From Betaproteobacteria bacterium (GTDB lineage: Bacteria; Pseudomonadota; Gammaproteobacteria; Burkholderiales; Thiobacteraceae): DNA of 40,832 nucleotides. Positions 34,243-40,832 of the stretch are shown here, piece after piece. The DNA lies in assembly GCA_025361165.1 (NCBI GenBank), contig JANYAU010000088.1:1-40832 (forward strand). Direction: 5' to 3'. The stretch's first letter is position 1. Each line of letters opens with the position of its first letter. The notes below the pieces were generated by a model. That model was not told the DNA's origin. It ran no database searches and was given only the letters and a program-made list of their open reading frames with translations. The position numbers were made by a program, and so were the translations under genes.

Positions 34243-35873
34243 TGCGACAACTCCATAAATTTCACGGCGGCGTGCACTCGCCGCAGCACAAGCAAGAATC
34301 GACCGCGCGTCCGATCGCGGCCGCGCGATTGCCGACGCGCCTTGTCGTGCCCATGCATCAGCACATCGGCAATCGCGCTAAACCGCTGGTACAAGTGGGT
34401 GATACAGTGCTCAAAGGCCAGATGATAGGCCAAGCCGATGGTTATGTTTCGTGCGCGGTGCATGCGCCGACCTCCGGCGTGGTCACCGCTATTGAGATGG
34501 CTACCGTGCCACATCCTTCCGGCCTGCCCGATCTGTGCATCACCATCGCACCCGATGGCGCGGAGCGTTGGGTGGAACGCACCCCGCTCGACTACCGAGC
34601 AATGAACCCGAGCGAGCTGCGCAATCGTCTGCGTGACTTGGGCCTAGCTGGCTTGGGCGGCGCGGTGTTCCCCAGCCATGCCAAACTTAATCCAGGCAAA
34701 CAGCCTAAAGTACCGACGCTAATTTTAAATGGCGCCGAGTGCGAGCCGTGGATCACTTGCGACGATATGCTGATGCGGGAGCGCGCCGCCGAGATCGTCG
34801 CCGGCGCGAAAATCATGCAGCACATGCTGGGGTCGGATGAAGTATTAATCGGCATCGAAGACAATAAACCCGAAGCCCTCGCCGCGATGCGCGCGGCATG
34901 TGCGGGCACCGCTTTCGAAGTGATCGCCGTGCCGACGATTTACCCCGGTGGCGGCGCTAAGCAATTGACCAAAGTACTCCTCGGCAAAGAACCGCCCGCC
35001 GGCGGACGCTCCACCGATATCGGCGTGCAGGTGTTCAACATCGCCACCAGCTATAGCCTGGCGCGCGCGGTGCTGCACGGCGAGCCGCTGATTTCGCGCA
35101 TCGTCACCGTCACCGGCAATGTCGAGCGGCCACAAAATTTTGAAGTCTTGCTTGGCACGCCGGTCAAGGAATTGGTCGCGCTCGCAGGGAAACCGCGTAG
35201 CGATACTCATGGCTATATCATGGGCGGGCCGATGATGGGGTTTACGCTACCCGCCGATCACGCGCCGGTAGTCAAAGCCACCAACTGCCTGATCGCCAGC
35301 TCACCCGCGCTGTTTCCGCCATCTCCCCCGGCACTCCCCTGTATTCGCTGCACGCAATGCGCGCAAGCCTGCCCGGTCGGCTTGCAGCCGCAAGACTTGT
35401 ACTGGTTCGCGCGTGGACGCGAGTTCGGCAAAGCGCAAGAGTATGATTTATTCGACTGCATCGAATGCGGCTGCTGCGATTATGTCTGCCCCAGCCATAT
35501 TCCGCTGGTGCAATATTACCGCTTCGCGAAAAGCGAAATCTGGGCGCGCGAGCGCGAGAAAAACCAAGCCGATGTCGCGCGCGAGCGGCATGAGTTCCGC
35601 GAAACTCGGCTCGAACGCGCTGAAAAAGAACGCGCCGAAAAATTGGCGGCCAAAACCCAAGGCTCGAAAACACCAGCCAGCGGCGACACCGATGCCAAAC
35701 AAGCCGCGATCCAAGCTGCGATTGAACGCGCCAAATTAAAGCGCGCCGGCGTAGTGCCGCAGAACGTGGAAAACTTGCCAGCGGAAAGACTGAAAGAGAT
35801 TGAAGAAATCGAAGCGCGGCGTATTAAGCTAAAGGAAGCGATGGAAAAGCAAAATGAAACTTGGCCGGATTAA
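34242..35873 (+). CDS. rnfC: Electron transport complex subunit RnfC/RsxC
   Basis: RnfC is the soluble-side subunit that binds NADH and FMN. The 543 residues start [18 protein letters not shown], followed by the glycine-rich FMN/NADH region (GLAGLGGAVFPSHAKL, residues 134-149) and two [4Fe-4S] motifs: CIRCTQCAQACP (C367-C377) and CIECGCCDYVCP (C406-C416). From about 430 on a charged Ala/Glu/Lys/Arg-rich coiled-coil tail follows, as often in proteobacterial RnfC. The start at 34242 overlaps the rnfB stop by one base; a longer frame that reaches upstream into rnfB is not supported. Confidence 0.94.
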   Translation: MRQLHKFHGGVHSPQHKQESTARPIAAARLPTRLVVPMHQHIGNRAKPLVQVGDTVLKGQMIGQADGYVSCAVHAPTSGVVTAIEMATVPHPSGLPDLCITIAPDGAERWVERTPLDYRAMNPSELRNRLRDLGLAGLGGAVFPSHAKLNPGKQPKVPTLILNGAECEPWITCDDMLMRERAAEIVAGAKIMQHMLGSDEVLIGIEDNKPEALAAMRAACAGTAFEVIAVPTIYPGGGAKQLTKVLLGKEPPAGGRSTDIGVQVFNIATSYSLARAVLHGEPLISRIVTVTGNVERPQNFEVLLGTPVKELVALAGKPRSDTHGYIMGGPMMGFTLPADHAPVVKATNCLIASSPALFPPSPPALPCIRCTQCAQACPVGLQPQDLYWFARGREFGKAQEYDLFDCIECGCCDYVCPSHIPLVQYYRFAKSEIWAREREKNQADVARERHEFRETRLERAEKERAEKLAAKTQGSKTPASGDTDAKQAAIQAAIERAKLKRAGVVPQNVENLPAERLKEIEEIEARRIKLKEAMEKQNETWPD

Positions 35874-35889
35874 ACCAAGCCGGCGCTAC

Positions 35890-35911
35890 TGTAGGGGCGA
35901 GGCATGCCTCG
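35890..35911. repeat. Dispersed repeat copy between rnfC and rnfD
   Basis: These 22 bases are identical to the reverse complement of 16397-16418 and contain the palindrome CGAGGCATGCCTCG. This second copy lies 16 bases after the rnfC stop. Confidence 0.88.
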
Positions 35912-35934
35912 GCCCTGCAATTTTGCCGTGGGCG

Positions 35935-36030
35935 AAATCTCCCCTGCCCTCCTCTTTGCCAAAGAGGGGAACCTACTATGAAGCACTGCTTAGAAGGTTC
36001 CCCCTTTGGCAAAGGGGGGCAGGGGGATTT
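35935..36030. repeat. Imperfect inverted-repeat element between rnfC and rnfD
   Basis: The left arm (35935-35973) and right arm (35995-36030) are inverted copies built on CCCCTGCCCTCCTCTTTGCC and its complement, with a few mismatches. Each arm has its own small hairpin (CCTCTTTGCCAAAGAGG). The centre is about 21 bases. This looks like a REP or mini-transposon type element inserted into the rnf operon. Confidence 0.85.
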
Positions 36031-36098
36031 GAATGGGTATTGTCCCAAAAAAACACCGCAACGAGATGAACGCGCAGTCGACGAAAGCATATAACTAA

Positions 36099-37118
36099 AT
36101 GGCCTTTATCTCTAATACCTCGAGCGTCAGCAGCGTGATGTTGAAAGTACTGTTCGCGCTCATACCCGCGATCGCGATATACCAACTTTATTTCGGACCG
36201 GCGATTTTGGTGGAACTCGCACTCGCCAGTATCACCGCAATTCTGGCTGAGACACTGATACTGCGTGTGCGCCGCCTGCCGGTGATGCCATTCTTAATGG
36301 ATGGCAGCGCCTTGGTCACCGCGTGGTTGTTGGCGCTGTCCATGCCGCCGCTCGCGCCTTGGTGGCTGATCGTTATCGCCACCTTGTTCGCCATCATTAT
36401 CGCCAAGCATTTGTATGGCGGATTGGGCAATAATTTATTCAACCCGGCGATGGTCGGCTATGCGGTGATGTTGATTTCCTTCCCGGCGCACATGACCCAA
36501 TGGCCGGCGGTAGAGGGGCTCGCGCATGCGCATTTGTCCTTCGGTGAAACATTGCGCTTTATCTTCGGCGGCGACTTGCCGGCGAGCATGCGTCTGGATG
36601 CGCTGACGATGGCCACGCCACTCGACACACTGCGTACCCAGCTGCTGCTCGGGCGGCCGGTGCAGGATATCTCTGCTATGCCGGTATTCGGCTATATCGG
36701 GGGGAAGGGCAGCGAATTGATTGCGCTCGCCTACTTGGCCGGCGGTACATATCTATTGCAGCAACGCATTATCACTTGGCACATTCCCGCCGCCTTTATC
36801 GGCAGCCTGGCGTTACTGGCATTCGGTTTCAATGCTTTCGATTCCGCGCGCTATGTCGCGCCGTGGTTTCATCTTGCGACCAGCAGCGCCATGCTGGGTG
36901 CTTTTTTCATCGCTACCGACCCAGTCAGCGGCGCGACCACGCCCAAAGGTAAAATTATTTTCGGTGCGAGCATCGGCGCCTTGGTCTATGTCATTCGCAC
37001 CTGGGGCGGCTATCCTGACGGGGTGGCGTTCGCCGTGTTGATTATGAATATGTGCGTGCCGCTAATCGACGCCTTCACTCAACCGCGCGTGTTTGGCCAC
37101 GACAAGAAAAAGCCATGA
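36099..37118 (+). CDS. rnfD: Electron transport complex subunit RnfD/RsxD
   Basis: This 339-residue membrane protein has about nine hydrophobic helices and should carry a covalent FMN. The likely attachment threonine is T173 in DALTMATPLD. Other family marks are HLYGGLGNNLFNPAMVGYA and ATDPVSGATTPKGK near residue 280. It is part of the membrane core with RnfA, RnfE and RnfG. The ATG has only a weak ribosome-binding site, because the normal link to rnfC is broken by the 225-base gap with repeats. Its stop overlaps the rnfG start (ATGA). Confidence 0.94.
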   Translation: MAFISNTSSVSSVMLKVLFALIPAIAIYQLYFGPAILVELALASITAILAETLILRVRRLPVMPFLMDGSALVTAWLLALSMPPLAPWWLIVIATLFAIIIAKHLYGGLGNNLFNPAMVGYAVMLISFPAHMTQWPAVEGLAHAHLSFGETLRFIFGGDLPASMRLDALTMATPLDTLRTQLLLGRPVQDISAMPVFGYIGGKGSELIALAYLAGGTYLLQQRIITWHIPAAFIGSLALLAFGFNAFDSARYVAPWFHLATSSAMLGAFFIATDPVSGATTPKGKIIFGASIGALVYVIRTWGGYPDGVAFAVLIMNMCVPLIDAFTQPRVFGHDKKKP

Positions 37119-37759
37119 CGACGGCCACTAAAAATTCGCTGCGCACGGCGTTCATCTTAATTGCCTTCACAGCCGTGGGAACCGGATTACTGGCTTACAC
37201 CTTCGACATCACCAAAGGCAATATTGCCAAAAATGAAGAGCAAGCCAAACGCGAACTCATCGATCAAGCGTTGCCAAAATCGCTTTACGACAACGATATC
37301 GTCAACGATGTGGTGGTGCTCTCGCCTACCCCTGAATTGGGAACTACTCACGCTTCCAACGCTTATCGCGCACGCTTGCACGGCGCACCTGCGGCCCTGG
37401 TGCTGGAAGCCATCGCCCCCGACGGCTATAGTGGCAAAATCCAACTCCTGATTGCGATTCAAACCAATGGCGAACTCGCCGGCGTGCGCGTGGTCACCCA
37501 CAATGAAACACCGGGCTTGGGCGATTACATCGACATCGCCAAGAGCGATTGGATTAAGCAATTCGACCATACTTCTCTTGCCAAGTACGATGCGCAAGCG
37601 TGGCAGGTAAAAAAAGACGGCGGCCGCTTCGACTACATGAGCGGCGCCACCATCACGCCACGCGCGGTGGTGAAAGCAGTGCACAAAGCGTTGCGCTATT
37701 ATGAACAACACGGCGGCGAGATTTTTGCGCAGCCCACGCAAGTCAAGGAGAAAACATGA
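37115..37759 (+). CDS. rnfG: Electron transport complex subunit RnfG/RsxG
   Basis: This 214-residue subunit has one N-terminal membrane helix (LRTAFILIAFTAVGTGLLAY) and a periplasmic FMN-binding domain. The covalent FMN motif SGATIT lies at residues 176-181. The segment HNETPGLGDYIDIAKSDW is conserved in the family. The ATG at 37115 overlaps the rnfD stop (ATGA), which fixes the start; a longer upstream frame runs through the end of rnfD and is not used. Its own stop overlaps the rnfE start. Confidence 0.94.
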   Translation: MTTATKNSLRTAFILIAFTAVGTGLLAYTFDITKGNIAKNEEQAKRELIDQALPKSLYDNDIVNDVVVLSPTPELGTTHASNAYRARLHGAPAALVLEAIAPDGYSGKIQLLIAIQTNGELAGVRVVTHNETPGLGDYIDIAKSDWIKQFDHTSLAKYDAQAWQVKKDGGRFDYMSGATITPRAVVKAVHKALRYYEQHGGEIFAQPTQVKEKT

Positions 37760-38439
37760 GCCAGCCAGCCTATCGTGAAATTATCGGGAACGGTTTGTGG
37801 AAACAAAATACCGGTGTGGTGCAATTGCTGGGCATGTGCCCGCTCCTCGCCATCAGCACCTCGGTAGTGAACGCCGTGAGTTTGGGACTCGCCACCGCGC
37901 TGGTGATGGCCGCCAGCAACGGCGCCATCTCCCTCATCCGCAATCTGGTGCCGAAAGAAATCCGCATCGCGGTATTTATTCTCATCATCGCCGCCCTGGT
38001 GACAGCGATTCAGTTGGCGCTGAACGCCTTCGTGCATCCGCTGTATCTGGTACTGGGAATTTTCATTCCGCTCATCACCACCAATTGCATCGTACTCGCA
38101 CGCACCGAAGCCTTCGCCTCCAAAAACCGTTTTATGCCGTCGGTGGTGGATGGCTTCATGATGGGTCTCGGGCTCACCTTAGTGCTGGTGGTGCTGGGCG
38201 GGCTGCGCGAACTGGTGGGCAAAGGCACACTGCTCTCCGGCATCGATCTCGTATTCGGCGCCACGTCAAAAGCCTGGGTGTGGCATGTGCTGCCGGACTA
38301 CAAAGGTTTCCTACTCGCGGTGCTGCCGCCTGGCGCATTCTTTGGGTTGGGCTTACTCATTGCCGGTAAAAACTGGTATGAGCAGCGCGCGGCGCGTGCT
38401 AACGCGACAATACCGATTTCATTGGCGCCGCATGCGTGA
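37756..38439 (+). CDS. rnfE: Electron transport complex subunit RnfE/RsxE
   Basis: This 227-residue membrane subunit is related to RnfA. It has six helices, GLWKQNTGVVQLLGMCPLLA with the cluster-binding Cys near the start, and LITTNCIVLARTEAFAS with the second one. It overlaps rnfG by four bases (ATGA). With RnfA it holds a [2Fe-2S] cluster in the membrane core. It is the last gene of rnfABCDGE; the nth gene that often follows in Gammaproteobacteria is absent, and an AT-rich cassette begins 45 bases later. Confidence 0.95.
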   Translation: MSQPAYREIIGNGLWKQNTGVVQLLGMCPLLAISTSVVNAVSLGLATALVMAASNGAISLIRNLVPKEIRIAVFILIIAALVTAIQLALNAFVHPLYLVLGIFIPLITTNCIVLARTEAFASKNRFMPSVVDGFMMGLGLTLVLVVLGGLRELVGKGTLLSGIDLVFGATSKAWVWHVLPDYKGFLLAVLPPGAFFGLGLLIAGKNWYEQRAARANATIPISLAPHA

Positions 38440-38523
38440 AAAAATCTCACCCTAGAGGTACAGAGTAAATGGTGAAAAATCTGTCGAGTCTGACCCCATG
38501 TATGCTTGCCTAAGGAATCTTCC

Positions 38524-38928
38524 ATGCCAGAATTCAAAATACTAACGAATGTAATTAACTTCATGGAATCCAATGGCTCAACGTACAAAGTTGTAACGTT
38601 TTCTATTGATCAAGATTTGGCAAATGAGATTAACTCAAAGCACGGAACAAAGTATTCAGTTCAAGTGCTTGAGAAAGCCGCAGACAAATGCATAGCGCAC
38701 GAATGGATTGAGCGGCGATCACTTGATGGCAAATATGACAATTTAGGCATAACACCAAAGGGAATAGGTGCAGCAAGATCAAAAACGAAAGCTGAAGAAC
38801 TTAAAGCGTCGCGGAGTAGATTGAAGAAAATTTCAGATTACATAGAAGACCACAAAGGGCTATTTGTTGCATTAGGTCTCATCGTGGCTCTTGCTACCTT
38901 TGCTTCCAAATTTTTAAGGGGCAAATAA
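38524..38928 (+). CDS. Winged-helix-like protein with C-terminal membrane anchor
   Basis: I do not recognise a named family. The 134 residues begin with a helical segment and a winged-helix-like region (about 1-85: ILTNVINFMESNGSTYKV, VQVLEKAADKCIAHEWIERR, LGITPKGIGAAR). A charged helix follows (about 85-108), then one hydrophobic helix at the very end (GLFVALGLIVALATFASKFL). It is thus a tail-anchored protein with a DNA- or protein-binding head. The ATG at 38524 has AAGGA upstream; an earlier TTG is not needed. Its stop overlaps the start of the next gene. The DNA is clearly richer in A and T than the flanking rnf genes. Confidence 0.78.
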   Translation: MPEFKILTNVINFMESNGSTYKVVTFSIDQDLANEINSKHGTKYSVQVLEKAADKCIAHEWIERRSLDGKYDNLGITPKGIGAARSKTKAEELKASRSRLKKISDYIEDHKGLFVALGLIVALATFASKFLRGK

Positions 38929-39158
38929 TGGAAGACAAGACTTTTCAAATTTCCTTGAAGTGTTTATTTTGTGATTGCGAATTGCAAGGAAAAACAGAGG
39001 AGAAATATGTGCCTGGAGACATGATCAAATGTCAGAAGTGCGGCGAGCTAAACGATTACGATGCACTTATGGACGTTGCAATCGAAGAAGGAAAAAAATC
39101 TGTTGCAGAGTATGCAACGGATGAGATAAGAAAAATGCTGAAGAACACTTTCAAATAG
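38928..39158 (+). CDS. Small zinc-ribbon protein
   Basis: This 76-residue protein has two Cys pairs, CLFC (C12, C15; followed by DC) and CQKC (C35, C38), spaced as in a zinc ribbon. Its C-terminus is a charged helix (KSVAEYATDEIRKMLKNTF). It overlaps the upstream gene by one base (TAATG), so both proteins are made from one transcript. No function is known to me. Membership in the inverted-repeat cassette and low GC suggest transfer. Confidence 0.78.
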   Translation: MEDKTFQISLKCLFCDCELQGKTEEKYVPGDMIKCQKCGELNDYDALMDVAIEEGKKSVAEYATDEIRKMLKNTFK

Positions 39159-39409
39159 TTAGGCTTCATTAAAAAGTAAATAGAATAAAGAGTAAATAGG
39201 GTCAGACTCGATTTATTCGCCCCGAATAGGCTACCCTTGAAGTCGCGGCGCGCCTCCCGGAAAAGCACCTTGACCGGAGTCAAGAATTTACGTATTACGT
39301 GCTTAGCCAAATCGATTCCGTCAAGACTCGTATTGAACAACGTGAGTGCTCTACCGGCGTTTCAGCGACACACGTCGGCGGCCAGGCTCAGCACATTGGG
39401 AGTTGCTTG
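39159..39409. other. Intergenic region with inverted repeat and a small dyad
   Basis: No gene is supported here. The region contains the right inverted repeat of the cassette (39199-39211) and a dyad CTTGAC-CGGA-GTCAAG (39269-39284), which resembles operators of MerR-type regulators. A minus-strand frame includes GIDLAKHV, but nothing further supports a transposase. Confidence 0.45.
39269..39284. promoter_or_regulatory. MerR-type-like dyad
   Basis: CTTGAC and GTCAAG flank a 4-base centre. Such dyads lie between the -35 and -10 boxes of MerR-regulated promoters. No matching regulator gene is seen nearby, so this is only a candidate operator for the DMT transporter gene about 125 bases downstream. 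Confidence 0.25.
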
Positions 39410-40258
39410 ATGTCACGTACACGGGTGTTTGTCCTCACGCTACTCGCCATGACCGCTTTCGCGGGAAACTCTTTGCTCTGCCGATTGGCGCTGAAAGACA
39501 CCCACATTGACGCAGCCAGTTTCACTTCCATTCGCATCATCTCTGGCGCGCTTATTCTTTGGCTGATCGTACGCATGCGTGGTGGCACGCACAGCGCGTC
39601 GGGCAGTTGGCTCTCTGCACTTGCCCTTTTTTTGTATGCGGGCGGATTTTCATTTGCCTATGTCAGTCTGCCGGCCGGGACGGGGGCATTGCTGCTTTTC
39701 GGCGCAGTACAAGTAACGATGATTGGCTATGGGCTTTGGGCTGGAGAGCCGCTTCGAAAGCAGCAGGCTGCTGGTTTTATACTCGCATTCGGCGGTCTCA
39801 TCGGCCTGTTGTTGCCTGGACTCTCGGCCCCGCCGTTGCAAGGTTCACTATTGATGCTTGGCGCTGGTGTGGCCTGGGGGGTGTATTCCTTGCGCGGCAC
39901 AAGCTCTGGCGGCGATGCTACTCGCAATACCGCGGGAAATTTCTTACGCGCTGTGCCTTTTGCGGTGGCACTGAGTGTGGCCAGGTTTCCTTGGGCTTCG
40001 TTCGATAGCGTGGGCGTTTGGTACGCGATAGCGTCCGGGGCACTGACTTCGGGGCTTGGATACAGCATTTGGTACACCGCCTTGAAGGGATTGAGAACAA
40101 GCAGTGCAGCCACGGTGCAACTCAGTGTGCCCGTAATCGCGGCTGTTGGCGGCATGGTTTTCCTGGGTGAACACCTTATGGTACGTTTTTTGATCACGTC
40201 CGCCGTCATTCTTGGCGGGATCGCATTGGTGATTGTCGACAAACGGCATACTATATAA
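39410..40258 (+). CDS. DMT-family transporter (EamA type)
   Basis: This 282-residue protein has about ten hydrophobic helices in two similar halves, the usual EamA arrangement. Marks include TAFAGNSLLCRLALKDTHID at the start, YAGGFSFAYVSLPAGTGALL in helix 3-4, and AATVQLSVPVIAAVGGMVFLGE in the second half. It is a likely exporter of a small metabolite in the inner membrane; the substrate is unknown. I chose the ATG at 39410, because GGGAG precedes it and the family start matches; the longer frame adds 37 residues without hydrophobic content. Confidence 0.87.
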   Translation: MSRTRVFVLTLLAMTAFAGNSLLCRLALKDTHIDAASFTSIRIISGALILWLIVRMRGGTHSASGSWLSALALFLYAGGFSFAYVSLPAGTGALLLFGAVQVTMIGYGLWAGEPLRKQQAAGFILAFGGLIGLLLPGLSAPPLQGSLLMLGAGVAWGVYSLRGTSSGGDATRNTAGNFLRAVPFAVALSVARFPWASFDSVGVWYAIASGALTSGLGYSIWYTALKGLRTSSAATVQLSVPVIAAVGGMVFLGEHLMVRFLITSAVILGGIALVIVDKRHTI

Positions 40259-40406
40259 CGCAGTAGTTCTGTAGGCGCATCCGAGTATCTGTGCCCAAGC
40301 AAGCACTGCAGCGAATGCACCAAAAGTGGCGTGCCGCTGAAGGGCGACGTTCGGCGACACCGATCAAGTAGCCCTTAATTTTTTGCCGTTCACAAGGAGA
40401 GTGAAA

Positions 40407-40832
40407 ATGCACATAACGAACAAACAGTCGGGGACAAATATTCATGAAGTCGCGGATGGAATTTACCGCATCAATACGCCAGTTGCGAAGTTAGGCGGGT
40501 TCTCTTTCAATCAATTTTTGATTATGGATGATGCGCCATTACTCTTCCACACCGGGCCGCGCAAGATGTTCCCGCTGGTACGGGAGGCAGTCGCAAGCGT
40601 ATTGCCCGTGGAACGGCTGCGCTACATTGGCTTGTCGCACGTTGAGGCAGATGAGTGCGGTTCGCTCAACGAATGGCTCGCGGTGGCGCCACAGTCCTCG
40701 CCGCTGTGCGGCAAAGTGGCGGCGCTGGTGTCAATTGATGATATGGCCGACCGGCCGGCGCGCGCACTCACGGACGGGGAAACGCTCTCGCTTGGAAAAC
40801 ATACCATGCGCTGGTTCGACACACCGCATCTA
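40407..40832 (+). CDS. Metallo-beta-lactamase-fold oxygen-binding di-iron protein, N-terminal part (window edge)
   Basis: Only the first 142 residues are inside the window. The domain has the di-iron motif SHVEADECGSL (H78, E80, D82), which corresponds to HxExDxxG of flavodiiron and ODP-type proteins. The preceding region (EVADGIYRINTPV, FSFNQFLIMDDAPLLFHTGP) matches the start of this group. ODP proteins bind oxygen at a di-iron site and may act in oxygen sensing or detoxification. AAGGAGA lies seven bases before the ATG. Whether a flavodoxin domain or a signalling domain follows is hidden by the window end. Confidence 0.85.
   Translation, partial: MHITNKQSGTNIHEVADGIYRINTPVAKLGGFSFNQFLIMDDAPLLFHTGPRKMFPLVREAVASVLPVERLRYIGLSHVEADECGSLNEWLAVAPQSSPLCGKVAALVSIDDMADRPARALTDGETLSLGKHTMRWFDTPHL

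Larger units (their letters stand above)
38484..39211. mobile_element. Candidate cassette flanked by 13-bp perfect inverted repeats
   Basis: TCGAGTCTGACCC at 38484-38496 and GGGTCAGACTCGA at 39199-39211 are perfect inverted copies, and the match continues imperfectly inwards (CAT against TAT). Between them lie two short AT-rich genes with codon use unlike the neighbours, and no transposase. The motif GGGTCAGACTCG also occurs, from memory, near REP-associated transposases in proteobacteria. The element sits just after rnfE. Confidence 0.65.

Noticed and set aside
39056-39340. Minus-strand frame with GIDLAKHV, resembling the start of an IS110-type transposase
   Set aside because: Only eight residues match; the rest shows no transposase motif, and the frame runs through the inverted repeat and into the zinc-ribbon gene.

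Overview
The window looks like chromosome of a betaproteobacterium of moderate to high GC, probably a chemolithotroph-like member of Nitrosomonadales or a relative. This placement is an inference from the sequence style of chorismate synthase, the cold-shock protein and leuC, together with the Qmo/Hdr and Rnf gene sets; no rRNA gene is present to prove it. Almost all of the sequence is coding. There is no tRNA, rRNA, CRISPR array or intact transposase.

Layout. 1-2806 (minus strand): start of leuC, an MFS transporter and aroC. 2943-5620 (plus): a zeta-crystallin-type oxidoreductase, a secreted hexapeptide-repeat protein and a putative outer-membrane barrel. 5709-7169 (minus): an M17 aminopeptidase. 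7403-12579 (plus): a pyruvate dehydrogenase operon with separate E1 alpha and E1 beta, then one 987-codon gene that fuses E2 (two lipoyl domains) to E3. A large inverted-repeat element sits between pdhA and pdhB. 12748-13947 (minus): ammonium transporter amtB behind a sigma54/NtrC-like control region. 14198-15535 (plus): a YuxH-type EAL/HDOD protein. 15608-15814 (minus): a cold-shock protein. 16032-21480 (minus): a tightly packed qmoA-qmoB-hdrC-hdrB operon plus a small downstream gene. 21710-24678 (minus): a YfcE-type phosphoesterase and a CZB-PAS-GGDEF-EAL protein whose start codon seems to be ATC or lost. 24813-27650 (minus): cysS and gltX. 27740-32060 (plus): a TPR protein, an L,D-transpeptidase, two cyclophilins and lpxH. 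32083-32442: a dinD remnant. 33108-38439 (plus): rnfABCDGE, interrupted between rnfC and rnfD by a repeat element. 38484-39211: an AT-rich two-gene cassette between perfect 13-bp inverted repeats. 39410 to the end: a DMT transporter and the start of an oxygen-binding di-iron (ODP-type) protein.

How the parts work together. The PDH operon makes acetyl-CoA and NADH. The Rnf complex couples ferredoxin and NAD to an ion gradient. QmoAB-HdrCB resembles the flavin/iron-sulfur module that links sulfur compounds or the quinone pool to low-potential electron carriers, but aprAB and sat are not in view. Together these suggest a redox-flexible energy metabolism. The most unusual items are the E2-E3 fusion with a preserved internal ribosome-binding site and start codon at the E3 boundary, and the inverted-repeat cassette encoding a tail-anchored winged-helix protein and a zinc ribbon.
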